Of a stretch of DNA of 64,000 nucleotides, positions 9,748 to 17,707 are shown one piece after another. A program made the translations under genes and the position numbers. Below the pieces are notes generated by a model. That model was given only the letters and a program-made list of their open reading frames with translations, was not told where the DNA came from and made no database searches. This stretch comes from Chryseobacterium sp. SORGH_AS_0447 (GTDB lineage Bacteria > Bacteroidota > Bacteroidia > Flavobacteriales > Weeksellaceae). The stretch is from assembly GCF_030818695.1 (NCBI RefSeq), contig NZ_JAUTAR010000001.1, forward strand, positions 2,412,501-2,476,500, in the 5' to 3' direction. Position 1 is the first letter of the stretch, and each line of letters opens with the position of its first letter.

Positions 9748-10324
9748 TTTGATGAAAGATGTATTACACTGAGTTTTTTTAACCGCAAACCGGAGGTTCG
9801 ACGCAGTCAAAAGTCACCAAAGATGCAGATGCTGTATATCACGTGAATTCGAGATTATTTATCTGATTTAAAATACGTTGCATAAAATAAAAGCAGAGAG
9901 GTAATTAGAGATTTCTAAGCAGGGTTACTTTAAGGTTCACGTTAAATGAGCTGCATCAATCAATAGGGTCGGGCTTTAGCCCGACTTCATTATGACGCCA
10001 TACATCCGGCTTTAGCCAAAATCTGTCCGCATGTAGCCAAAGTCCGATCATCAGGCATGCTGTAGTAAATGGGCTGAAATCAATTGTATTGACTATATAC
10101 CTTATTTTACATCGAACTCACGTTATATACTAAAGATGAATATCTGAAGGTATGACAGCGCACAAAAGTTTTAAAAATCAAAGATTTTTATATTCCCTGG
10201 TTTAAAGGAATAACTATCCCAATAAGGTTATCGAAGCCACACGATCATCTGTCAAAATCTGTATCATCCCTGAGAAAATTAGCGTTCTTTGTGTTTTTTA
10301 TCCCGGGCTTCCTGAAATATCAAA
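9748..10324. other. Gene-free stretch with a short inverted-repeat family and degenerate repeat debris
   Basis: I see no coding frame here on either strand. The clearest structure is a palindrome at 9968-9985 (GTCGGGCT TT AGCCCGAC), followed by a shortened relative at 10008-10017 (GGCTTTAGCC). Sequences such as AACCGCAAAC near 9780 and TTCTTTGTGTTTTT near 10283 recall the degenerate intergenic repeats common in flavobacterial genomes. I judge this to be repeat debris rather than a decayed gene. Confidence 0.5.
9968..9985. repeat. Short palindrome GTCGGGCT-TT-AGCCCGAC
   Basis: A perfect 8-bp inverted repeat has a 2-nt centre. A second, shorter copy of the core (GGCTTTAGCC) lies at 10008-10017. 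It has no T run, so it is not an ordinary terminator; a dispersed REP-like element is likely. Confidence 0.55.
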
Positions 10325-10357
10325 ATAAAAAAGACTCTCAGAAAACCTGAAAGTCTT
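10325..10357 (-). terminator. Terminator of the J-domain/KTSC gene
   Basis: The 11-bp arms AAGACTCTCAG (10331-10341) and CTGAAAGTCTT (10347-10357) pair with one wobble. Read on the minus strand the hairpin is followed by TTTTTTATTTTG. It lies about 20 bp past the stop codon at 10378. Confidence 0.85.
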
Positions 10358-10377
10358 AATTATATATTTTTAGAAAA

Positions 10378-10824
10378 TTAATCGGCCATTACTTCACCGG
10401 CTTTCCGGTAAACAAAGCTTCCATAGATATGCCTTCTTGCAAAACGGCTTGGCGAATCGGCGTTTACCATTTTAATGTAGGTATTTCTCGGAACACTTAG
10501 GTATTCATAAATATTTCCGTTGAGGTGCTGCACCGTAAGGATGGATTTTTCCAGGTAAAAATCCTGAATATTCGACGTGGTGATGGTTTCCGTGTATTCT
10601 TCTTTGTATTTCTCCTGCGTTTCCGGATTGATGCTTACCAAAAAGTGATAAGCCTCGATTACCGATTTGCTTTTCTCTTCCGCTTCCAGCTTTCCGGCTT
10701 CGTCGTTGATGAATTTATCAGGATGCGTATCTTTCATCGTATTCCTGTAAATGGTCTTCAGTTCCTTTAACGTTACGTTTTTATCTACTTCCAGCAACTT
10801 TCTGTATTCGCCTAATTTTTTCAT
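10378..10824 (-). CDS. J-domain protein with C-terminal KTSC domain
   Basis: Residues 1-66 of this 148-residue protein form a J domain with the HPD motif at 34-36, which stimulates the ATPase of Hsp70 (DnaK). Residues 85-143 match the KTSC domain, a small module of unknown biochemistry also found at the end of some lysyl-tRNA synthetases; the sequence SVPRNTYIKMVNADSPSRF is its core. There is no G/F linker or zinc-finger region, so this is not DnaJ itself. It is followed by its own terminator. A role as a specialised DnaK co-chaperone is inferred. Confidence 0.85.
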   Translation of the reverse strand: MKKLGEYRKLLEVDKNVTLKELKTIYRNTMKDTHPDKFINDEAGKLEAEEKSKSVIEAYHFLVSINPETQEKYKEEYTETITTSNIQDFYLEKSILTVQHLNGNIYEYLSVPRNTYIKMVNADSPSRFARRHIYGSFVYRKAGEVMAD

Positions 10825-11006
10825 ATGGTTGGATCCTTATTTCGGACTGCAAAATTAAGGTTTTAAATTGATAAATAATCATTTAATTTATAATTGATTA
10901 ACTACAAATTAACATAAATATTAAAATAATTTCTCCATTTTAAAATTAATAGCAATTTTTAATTGTTGGAGTTGGCATTTTAGGCTCAATCATTAATCTT
11001 TTACCA

Positions 11007-11465
11007 TTAAAATATAAATTTTATGTTTATTAATGTTTCAAGTTTTAATCCTAAATCTCTCTTATATACTTCTTTATTAGTTACAAAAAAGAGTTTTGTC
11101 TTTTTATAATCTAGATCAAGAACTTTTTTAAATTTATCTTTTATAAAATCATATAAAGTTGTCTCAAATTTTTGTCGCATATTATCATTGCAAAATGATT
11201 GAGAGGTTGTAATATTTTTTAATTCTACTAAAGTTAAACCATATCCACTTTTAATACATTTATTAATGATTAAGCAGTCAATTGAAGGTGGAGTTTTTGC
11301 TAAATTTAAGGAGTTATAATAATCATCAACCTTTATGATTACATAAGAATCTTTCCCTATATTTTCGTCTAATGTGACACAAATATCATTTTCACAACAT
11401 TTCTCAACTATAAATTGCGAAAGAGTTTTATCGGACTTAATTTTATTAATCATCTCCTTCAGCAA
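11007..11465 (-). CDS. Predicted PD-(D/E)xK nuclease-like protein, partner of the upstream ATPase
   Basis: I do not recognise a named family for this 152-residue protein. It does have a plausible PD-(D/E)xK core: a strand with PSIDCLIIN (D63), then GLTLVELKNI, giving E81-x-K83, with a Q downstream at 98 in an amphipathic helix. That spacing and the strand-turn-strand pattern fit restriction-like nucleases. The first 50 residues are mixed alpha/beta. The gene overlaps the 3' end of the ATPase by 20 nt on the same strand, so translation is probably coupled and the two proteins likely work together. Base composition is very AT-rich, like the ATPase. Nuclease activity is inferred from the motif only; a non-catalytic immune partner is also possible. 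Confidence 0.6.
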   Translation of the reverse strand: MLKEMINKIKSDKTLSQFIVEKCCENDICVTLDENIGKDSYVIIKVDDYYNSLNLAKTPPSIDCLIINKCIKSGYGLTLVELKNITTSQSFCNDNMRQKFETTLYDFIKDKFKKVLDLDYKKTKLFFVTNKEVYKRDLGLKLETLINIKFIF

Positions 11466-12888
11466 AATAATTTAACCTTTCCATATATAGTTTTTCTGAA
11501 ATATCTTGGAAATTATTATCATTTATTCCTTCTTCATCTACTTCCATATTACCTTCAATTGTTGAATAATCAGTATCCTTGATTAAATGATGTACGCTCA
11601 TTTTTTTAGGATCTAATTCATTTTTAATAAGTATATTATTAATTTTATTAAACATATAGTTACTATGCGATGTAATGAAAATTTTTAACTTATATTTAGT
11701 TAGTTTTACAAAGAGCTCAATCAATTTTACTTGAATTTCCGGATGAAGATGTGCTTCTGGTTCTTCAATGAATAGTATATCATATCCTTTCTCACGACGT
11801 CTCTTTCTTGAATAAAAGGGATCGTAAAAAAAGATGTTATTCTTCTTAATTGAAGAATATTTATGATTTAAAATATGTTTAAAGTAAATCACAAGAGGCG
11901 ATAATTCTGCAACCATAGACGACGATTCAGATAAATTTAATTCTAAATCGATATTTTGTGGTTTATAAAGAATTCTTTTAGTTTTATCATCATATTTTAC
12001 TTCGCCTTTTAATAAATCATTTTGTAATTGAGTAATAATATCAGAATAATCTTCATTAATATTTTCTTTATCAATAGTTGATAAATCAATAAAGTAGTCT
12101 GAGAGCGGTTCTGACAATGATGGTAATTCAATACTTTTGTTTTGAATAAAAAAACGATTTTGTGTTAATTCGGCAATTATTGGTGTAAAGGCATTTAACG
12201 CTTGATATAAGCCTGACCTGCTTGCAGGAAGATAATAAATATCTTTAATATTAAAATCTACTTTCGTTAATATATCATTCACTTTGTTAATTAAAAGCTG
12301 GCGAAAGCTCTGAGAGAAAGAATCTTCATCAGGTTCACCAAATATTTTTTTTCGATCACCTATTAAAGTATATTTAGTCGAAATTGTATCTTTTAATAAA
12401 AATTTAAGTTCTTTTATATCATTCTCATAAGATAAATCTAAATTTCCATCATCATCAGAATAGATTAAAATACATTCATTTGTTGATACATGGATTAATA
12501 TTTCATAGTTTAAATTTGTATACCTATTTTTTAAATTAGTTAAAGATGAAAAAGTATTTAATAAAGAATTTTGTAATCCACTTAGAATAATTTCTTTTAG
12601 ATCACTTTCAATAAATCCTACTAGGTCTTTGCTTATATTTACACTATTATTTTGTTTAAGATTTTTGTATTTTCTTTTTACAAATTTTGAAAATTTATTA
12701 TCAACTTTATCCTGATAAGTATAGTACTGATAAATAGATTTATTTTTAATATTTTTTATCAGACAATAGAGACAATATGTTGCATAAGATTTACCAATTG
12801 CATTATCTCCATAAATCAAATTTAAATCTTTTGAAAGATCAAATTTTATGTTTTTTATAGGGCCAAAATTTTTTATTTCAATAATCAT
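11446..12888 (-). CDS. AAA family (ABC-type, OLD/RecF-like) ATPase of a candidate defence pair
   Basis: This 480-residue ATPase opens with the SMC/RecF-type start MIIEIKNFGPIKNI and a Walker A motif GDNAIGKS at residues 27-34. A signature-like segment LSESSSMVAEL lies at 319-329. Walker B with catalytic glutamates and the D-loop region (ILFIEEPEAHLHP) is at 371-383, and the H-loop is in ITSHS (405-409). This matches the AAA_15/AAA_21 ATPases common in anti-phage systems, where an ATPase sensor is paired with a nuclease or other effector. No TOPRIM domain is fused, so it is not OLD itself. The downstream gene overlaps by 20 nt and encodes a nuclease-like protein. The function in defence is inferred from architecture and AT-rich, islet-like context. 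Confidence 0.85.
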   Translation of the reverse strand: MIIEIKNFGPIKNIKFDLSKDLNLIYGDNAIGKSYATYCLYCLIKNIKNKSIYQYYTYQDKVDNKFSKFVKRKYKNLKQNNSVNISKDLVGFIESDLKEIILSGLQNSLLNTFSSLTNLKNRYTNLNYEILIHVSTNECILIYSDDDGNLDLSYENDIKELKFLLKDTISTKYTLIGDRKKIFGEPDEDSFSQSFRQLLINKVNDILTKVDFNIKDIYYLPASRSGLYQALNAFTPIIAELTQNRFFIQNKSIELPSLSEPLSDYFIDLSTIDKENINEDYSDIITQLQNDLLKGEVKYDDKTKRILYKPQNIDLELNLSESSSMVAELSPLVIYFKHILNHKYSSIKKNNIFFYDPFYSRKRRREKGYDILFIEEPEAHLHPEIQVKLIELFVKLTKYKLKIFITSHSNYMFNKINNILIKNELDPKKMSVHHLIKDTDYSTIEGNMEVDEEGINDNNFQDISEKLYMERLNYFAEGDD

Positions 12889-12954
12889 GATTTTAGCAAA
12901 TTTGAATTAATTACGAATATAATCTAAATTTTCTAACAAAACAATTTAGCTTAA

Positions 12955-12985
12955 AAACAAAAACAGGAGCCCCGAAAGGCTCCCG
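12955..12985 (-). terminator. metE terminator
   Basis: A short GC stem (GGAGCC at 12967-12972, GGCTCC at 12979-12984, 6-nt loop) is followed on the minus strand by TGTTTTTGTTTTT. It lies about 30 bp past the metE stop and separates metE from the AT-rich ATPase unit. Confidence 0.8.
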
Positions 12986-13013
12986 AAAAAATAAATATCA
13001 ACAAGTAAAGCGT

Positions 13014-15320
13014 TTACACAGCGAATACCTCGCTCATTTCTTTTGAGGCGGCAACCATCGCAATCAGCGCTTTCTCGGTTTCTTCCCAATGCCGGGTTTT
13101 CAAACCGCAGTCAGGGTTTACCCAAAGCTGTTTTGCCGGGATCACAGCCTGAGCTTTTTTCAGCAGCTCCACCATTTCTTCTTTGGACGGAACCCTTGGT
13201 GAGTGAATATCATACACACCCGGACCAATCTCATTCGGATATTTGAAATCGGCAAAAGCGTTCAGGAGCTCCATCTGGCTTCGTGAACATTCAATCGTAA
13301 TGACATCCGCGTCCATATCGGCGATATTTTGAATGATGTCATTAAATTCAGAATAACACATGTGGGTGTGGATCTGCGTGGCATCTTCCACACCGCTGGC
13401 CGAGATACGGAAAGCCTCAACGGCCCATTTCAGATAGTTCTGCCATTCGGAAGTTCGTAACGGCAGGCCTTCACGGATTGCAGGCTCATCGATCTGGATA
13501 ATGCGGATGCCTGCTTTTTCAAGATCAGTGACTTCATCACGGATCGCCAAAGCAATCTGCTTGCAGGTTAGAGAACGGGGCTGATCATCACGGACAAAAG
13601 ACCACTGAAGAATGGTAACCGGTCCGGTCAGCATTCCTTTCACCCATTTTGAAGTTAAAGACTGGGCATATTCCGACCAGTAGACCGTCATCGGAGCCGG
13701 GCGGTGAACATCTCCGTAAATCACCGGCGGTTTTACACAGCGGCTTCCGTAGCTCTGTACCCAGCCGTTTTGGGTAAACGCAAACCCGGCCAGCTGCTCG
13801 CCGAAATATTCCACCATATCGTTTCGTTCGAATTCTCCGTGAACCAGCACATCGATTCCGATCTCCTCCTGCCAGCGGATGGTTCTTTCGGTTTCTTCTT
13901 TAAGTAAAGCATCATATTGTGCGGCACTCAGTTCTCCCTTTTTGAATTTTGAACGCCAGGCTCTTACCTCTTTAGTCTGAGGAAAGGAGCCGATTGTAGT
14001 TGTAGGAAATAACGGAAGCTGAAGAATATCCTGCTGAGATTTTTTTCTTGCCTGAAACGAAGAAGATCTTTTCGCATCTTCTTCAGTCGTTACATCAACA
14101 CGGTCTTTTACTTCTGGATGATGGATTAAGGCTGAGGTGTTGCGGTTTTCTATGGCCTTTTTATTTTCGGCTAACTGCTGCAGCGTATTGTAATCCGGAT
14201 TTTCAGAAGCTAATTTTTGTAAGATTACGATTTCCTGGACTTTCTGCTTGGCAAATGCCATCCACTGCTTAATTTCCCCGGACAAAGCCTCTTCGTTTTT
14301 TTCTGCATCAAGATCGGCAGGAACGTGGAGTAATGAACAGGAAGAAGCAATGAACACACGCCCGGAACCTATTTTATGTACCGCTTTTGCAATGAATTTT
14401 AATGATTTCTCGAAATCATTTTTCCAGATATTCCGGCCGTCAACAATTCCCAGGGAGAGGCTCAGTGTTTCAGGAATCGTCTGTAAAACCTCATCCAGCT
14501 GTTCGGGGCAACGCACGAGGTCAATATGTAAAACATCCACCGGCAGGGAAGAGGCCAATGAAAGATTGTTCTGCAAGCCTTCAAAATAAGTAGCGAGAAT
14601 GAATTTCAGATTGGGAAACTGTTTACGGATTTCAGCATAGATCAATCGGTAGGTCTCTTTTGCTTTATCACTAAGATCCAATGCTAAAAACGGTTCGTCA
14701 AACTGAATGTATTCCGCACCGTGGTTTTCCAGTCCTTTTAAAATTTCAAAATAAACCGGAAGCAGCTTATTTGCCAGATCCAGCCTATCAAAACCTTCTT
14801 CTTTTTCTTTACCGAGCAACAGATACGTTACCAAACCGATGATCACCGGCTTTGCCTGGATTCCTGCCTCTTTCGCACTGATGAATTCTTTAATAATCTT
14901 ATCTGAAAACAGGCTGAACTCCTGGTCCTTCCGGAACTCAGGAACGATGTAATGGTAATTGGTATCGAACCATTTGGTCATTTCCATAGCGGTAATGTCC
15001 AGACCCTCTTTCTGGAATCCTCTGGCCATGGCGAAATAAAGGTCCAACTCATGTTTTTGGGAAGCGATTTCCTGATAACGCTGGGGAATGGCGCCTACCG
15101 TCAGCGTCATGTCCAATACCTGGTCATAATACGAAAAGTCGTTGCACGGAATCAGGTCGATGCCTGCCTCGTGCTGCAGCTTCCAGTTGTTTTCTTTGAT
15201 GGTCCTGCCGGTCTCCAAAAGAGTGTTTACATCGGTTTTGCCTGTCCAATACTGCTCGCAGGCTTTTTTGAGTTCTCTGTTGCTACCAATACGCGGATAG
15301 CCAAGAATGTGCGTTTGCAT
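13014..15320 (-). CDS. metE: Cobalamin-independent methionine synthase
   Basis: This 768-residue enzyme transfers a methyl group from 5-methyltetrahydropteroyltri-glutamate to homocysteine to make methionine, without vitamin B12. The N-terminal half (starting MQTHILGYPRIGSNRELK) and the C-terminal catalytic half are both complete. The zinc ligands are visible in IHTHMCYSEF (H and C) and NPDCGLKTR (C). The length is normal for MetE. The roughly 560-bp leader contains a cobalamin riboswitch and a terminator hairpin, so expression should fall when B12 is plentiful and a B12-dependent MetH can take over. It is the only methionine gene in the window. Confidence 0.98.
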   Translation of the reverse strand: MQTHILGYPRIGSNRELKKACEQYWTGKTDVNTLLETGRTIKENNWKLQHEAGIDLIPCNDFSYYDQVLDMTLTVGAIPQRYQEIASQKHELDLYFAMARGFQKEGLDITAMEMTKWFDTNYHYIVPEFRKDQEFSLFSDKIIKEFISAKEAGIQAKPVIIGLVTYLLLGKEKEEGFDRLDLANKLLPVYFEILKGLENHGAEYIQFDEPFLALDLSDKAKETYRLIYAEIRKQFPNLKFILATYFEGLQNNLSLASSLPVDVLHIDLVRCPEQLDEVLQTIPETLSLSLGIVDGRNIWKNDFEKSLKFIAKAVHKIGSGRVFIASSCSLLHVPADLDAEKNEEALSGEIKQWMAFAKQKVQEIVILQKLASENPDYNTLQQLAENKKAIENRNTSALIHHPEVKDRVDVTTEEDAKRSSSFQARKKSQQDILQLPLFPTTTIGSFPQTKEVRAWRSKFKKGELSAAQYDALLKEETERTIRWQEEIGIDVLVHGEFERNDMVEYFGEQLAGFAFTQNGWVQSYGSRCVKPPVIYGDVHRPAPMTVYWSEYAQSLTSKWVKGMLTGPVTILQWSFVRDDQPRSLTCKQIALAIRDEVTDLEKAGIRIIQIDEPAIREGLPLRTSEWQNYLKWAVEAFRISASGVEDATQIHTHMCYSEFNDIIQNIADMDADVITIECSRSQMELLNAFADFKYPNEIGPGVYDIHSPRVPSKEEMVELLKKAQAVIPAKQLWVNPDCGLKTRHWEETEKALIAMVAASKEMSEVFAV

Positions 15321-15579
15321 GTTCTTAAAACTTTTAAATGAAACAATAATTTTAAAAGTTCTTCAGATGCTTCGCAATGCGCGCGGGGAAGGAATTTTAA
15401 GGAATAGAAAGGATACACTAATGACGTATTTTTCCCATAGGATATGGATTTGGTTTGAAAATCTTATTTTTTGACTCAAGTCGTTAAGTAAAATGCCGTA
15501 ATTCCTGCCCATTCAAAGACAGAAAAGATAATAACGGGTATCCATCGCTTTACAGCAACAAATCCGCAGTTCACTGCAA

Positions 15580-15615
15580 CTTAAAAATAAAAGTCCTGAA
15601 TAAAATACATTCAGG
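15580..15615 (-). terminator. Leader terminator (expression platform) between riboswitch and metE
   Basis: On the minus strand, CCTGAAT and ATTCAGG (15595-15601 and 15609-15615) form a perfect 7-bp stem with a 7-nt loop, followed by ACTTTTATTTTTAAG. It sits about 85 nt downstream of the cobalamin aptamer and well before metE, so premature termination in the presence of B12 is the likely mechanism. Confidence 0.65.
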
Positions 15616-15699
15616 TGGAAATTTAAACCAAAATACGTTCAAAATGCATCATCTGTATGACCCAAAAGCTCCAGACCGCGAGAGCATTGTCAATTCGGA

Positions 15700-15862
15700 A
15701 CAGGCAGGTCTCCTGACTTATAACAGTTTCTGTCATCCTTCCCGTTTGCACAGTGGATATACTCGGACAAAAACCTTTGGGGTATTACTTACAGTTGCGC
15801 GACAGCTCGTGATTCTCACACGATTCCCTATTAATCTACTTTACGTAAAACCTTTTCCGTTT
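15700..15862 (-). promoter_or_regulatory. Cobalamin (adenosylcobalamin) riboswitch controlling metE
   Basis: Read on the minus strand, the conserved elements of the B12 aptamer appear in order: ATAGGGAATCGTGTGAGAA, then GCTGTCGCGCAACTGTAAG, CCACTGTG, GGGAAGGATG, and the B12-box end AAGTCAGGAGACCTGCC (15703-15719). The aptamer folds when it binds a cobalamin and is known to switch off B12-independent isozymes such as MetE. A promoter-like TACATTTG lies just upstream at 15893-15900 and a terminator hairpin downstream at 15595-15615. The outer edges are approximate. Confidence 0.93.
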
Positions 15863-15892
15863 GATGAAGGATGTTAAAGAACTATTTCCGGA

Positions 15893-15900
15893 CAAATGTA
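15893..15900 (-). promoter_or_regulatory. metE: Bacteroidota -7 element for the metE transcript
   Basis: TACATTTG on the minus strand matches TAnnTTTG and lies 30 nt upstream of the riboswitch. No clear TTG is found about 20 nt upstream; that position is occupied by the 15-bp inverted repeat at 15914-15946. Confidence 0.55.
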
Positions 15901-15913
15901 GGAAATATTTTTT

Positions 15914-15946
15914 ATCCCTGTTAACGTTATAAACGTTAACAGGGAT
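15914..15946. repeat. Perfect 15-bp inverted repeat between a hypothetical gene and the metE promoter
   Basis: Arms ATCCCTGTTAACGTT (15914-15928) and AACGTTAACAGGGAT (15932-15946) are perfectly complementary around ATA. It begins at the stop codon of the 15946-16485 gene. No T run follows on the minus strand, so it would be a poor intrinsic terminator. It occupies the region just upstream of the metE -7 element, so it could be a regulator binding site as well as an end-of-transcript hairpin. Confidence 0.7.
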
Positions 15947-16485
15947 TAAGTTAATAGGGAGAGCGCCAATTCCAGCGATTCTTTAATATGCAGGTCTAAT
16001 GCATTTTCATTTTCCAAAGGATAATAGAATTCTTTCGGGTTCACAAATACATTGTTGTATTTCGTCCGTTCGCTGGCACCGTCCACATCAATAGATAAAA
16101 GCCCCGGACTTCTTTTACGCTGTACGGTTTTAAGGCCTTTGGAAGTTACTTTGGATTCCACGCAGCCGACGAGGGCGCCTCTGCCTAATACATCAAAACA
16201 GATTACGGTGTAAATTCCATTTGGAACCAGTTGGCCGGGTGGGAGAATGCAGGCATAGAGCACATGAGGTAAATTGGTAATACCACGGGAGATTTCTATG
16301 GTCAAATCAATGTCTCTAAATTCTTTATACCTTTTTTGCAGACCTTTCTTTAACCCGCTCAGTGCATCACGAATGGTCATCATTCCCGGATCATTAGTCC
16401 GTAACGGATGTCCTTTGACAACCGGATGTCCTTGCCTGAATTCGCATATGGCATTGAAATAATCGGTGATTGGAGAGTTAATCAT
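15946..16485 (-). CDS. Hypothetical protein
   Basis: I do not recognise this 179-residue protein. It has no signal peptide or membrane helix and looks like a soluble alpha/beta protein; a central strand-rich part (residues about 75-120) contains GIYTVICFDVLGRGALVGCV. The gene is the last of a tight minus-strand run, 10 bp after the secreted protein at 16496, and ends at the perfect inverted repeat at 15914-15946. The normal codon use and tight spacing support a real gene. Confidence 0.7.
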   Translation of the reverse strand: MINSPITDYFNAICEFRQGHPVVKGHPLRTNDPGMMTIRDALSGLKKGLQKRYKEFRDIDLTIEISRGITNLPHVLYACILPPGQLVPNGIYTVICFDVLGRGALVGCVESKVTSKGLKTVQRKRSPGLLSIDVDGASERTKYNNVFVNPKEFYYPLENENALDLHIKESLELALSLLT

Positions 16486-16495
16486 TGATTAATCA

Positions 16496-17074
16496 TTACT
16501 CTGTCCTTTGAAAAATATGCGTAAGCTTCGCATTTTTAATGAACTCTTCAGTGGACGTATTTTGATCTGCTCTTTTGTCGGTCAGTTCAAAATAATACGC
16601 CATCATATTCGGAAACTTCGGGTCTTTACACATCACTTTGAATCTTTTAACCGTAGGATCTGAACTTAAAAAAGCCTGCTCTGACGCACTACTCAGCCTG
16701 ATGTTGTTGACATCGAAAGCATCTTTCCAGTTTTTCTGAAGTTTGGCAAAACGCTTCTGGGTTCTGTCGCTGTCCTCATTTTCAAACTTATCGACCTGAA
16801 AATCGGTAAGAAGCTGCGGATAAACCAATCCTTCCTTCAGCAGGAGGGTGGTAATTTTATCAGCAGGATCATACAGAACTGTCTTATTGTCAAATACAAT
16901 CTGTTTGTCTTTTACGGTGATCTGTCCGGTAAACTTTTTATAGTTTTTCTTTTTGTAATCATTTTTAAAATGTTCGATGACCGCTTTATCTTTAAGACCG
17001 GCCTTTGTGGTTTTCTGGGCAGCTGCAGAAACCGATAGAAGTACGGAAAAGCTTAGGGTATACAGGAGTTTCAT
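16496..17074 (-). CDS. Hypothetical secreted protein
   Basis: This 192-residue protein starts with a signal peptide (MKLLYTLSFSVLLSVSAAAQ) that would be cut near residue 19. The mature part is hydrophilic, lysine-rich and mixed alpha/beta with no motif I can name. It is probably periplasmic. It lies 31 bp after the Nudix gene and 10 bp before the next hypothetical gene in the same run, so it is likely co-transcribed. Confidence 0.75.
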   Translation of the reverse strand: MKLLYTLSFSVLLSVSAAAQKTTKAGLKDKAVIEHFKNDYKKKNYKKFTGQITVKDKQIVFDNKTVLYDPADKITTLLLKEGLVYPQLLTDFQVDKFENEDSDRTQKRFAKLQKNWKDAFDVNNIRLSSASEQAFLSSDPTVKRFKVMCKDPKFPNMMAYYFELTDKRADQNTSTEEFIKNAKLTHIFQRTE

Positions 17075-17105
17075 TGGATAAGATTTATTATTAGAACGGC
17101 CGAAT

Positions 17106-17687
17106 CTACAAAATATTTTTAATTCTCAGGTGCTGAAGGAGCATGATTGTTTTGGCATCCCTGATTTCCCCGGAATCAACCATCGTCAGTGCCTCAGCAA
17201 AGGCAACTTCCAGCACTTCGATGTTCTCTCCTTCGTCAGCAAGTCCGCCACCTTCGTTGATCCTCATTTCCGCAGAATATTCCGCGATGAAAAAATGAAG
17301 GATTTCCGTAACCGAACCCGGCGACATATACGCTTCGAAAATCTTTTCGATATGGGAAATCTTATATCCGGTTTCCTCTTCGGATTCCCGCCTGATGCAG
17401 TCTTCCGGATTATCGTTGTCGAGCAGGCCGGCACAGGCTTCGATCATCATGCCTGATGCGTTTCCGTTAATGAACGTGGGTAGCCGGAATTGTCGGGTTA
17501 ATATAACCGTTTCTTCTTTTTTGTTGTACAATAAGATTACCGCGCCATTTCCCCGATCGTAGGCTTCACGGCTTTGCTGCTCAAAAGTGCCGTCTTTTTT
17601 CTGAATAGTAAAGGTTACTTTCTTTAGGGTGTACCAATTATCGGATAGAATCTCCGTTTTTTCAATCGTTACTTTAGTATCGTGCAT
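17106..17687 (-). CDS. nudK: Nudix hydrolase, GDP-mannose pyrophosphatase-like
   Basis: This 193-residue protein has a Nudix box at residues 87-108 ([21 protein letters not shown]), with the REx2-EExG metal-binding glutamates. The spacing of the first half of the box and the segment [12 protein letters not shown] before it match E. coli NudK, which hydrolyses GDP-mannose to GMP and mannose 1-phosphate. ADP-ribose pyrophosphatase is the nearest alternative. It is the fourth gene of a minus-strand run, 20 bp after the TIGR01777 epimerase. The substrate is inferred from similarity to NudK. Confidence 0.85.
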   Translation of the reverse strand: MHDTKVTIEKTEILSDNWYTLKKVTFTIQKKDGTFEQQSREAYDRGNGAVILLYNKKEETVILTRQFRLPTFINGNASGMMIEACAGLLDNDNPEDCIRRESEEETGYKISHIEKIFEAYMSPGSVTEILHFFIAEYSAEMRINEGGGLADEGENIEVLEVAFAEALTMVDSGEIRDAKTIMLLQHLRIKNIL

Positions 17688-17707
17688 AAATTGTATTGTC
17701 TTGGTTT

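Larger units (their letters stand above)
10880..12955. other. AT-rich islet carrying the ATPase/nuclease pair
   Basis: The sequence between the J-domain gene and the metE terminator is visibly poorer in G+C than its surroundings. For example, the line at 12721-12780 has 11 G/C in 60, against 25 in 60 at 14761-14820 in metE. Both flanking genes and their terminators are intact. No integrase, tRNA or obvious flanking direct repeat is visible. The composition suggests horizontal acquisition of the two-gene unit; the edges are approximate. Confidence 0.6.

Noticed and set aside
9748..10324. Insertion sequence remnant
   Set aside because: No transposase fragment or pair of terminal inverted repeats is visible.
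15644..15877. Open frame of 77 codons on the plus strand upstream of metE
   Set aside because: It lies over the cobalamin riboswitch on the opposite strand, and its sequence is explained by the conserved aptamer.
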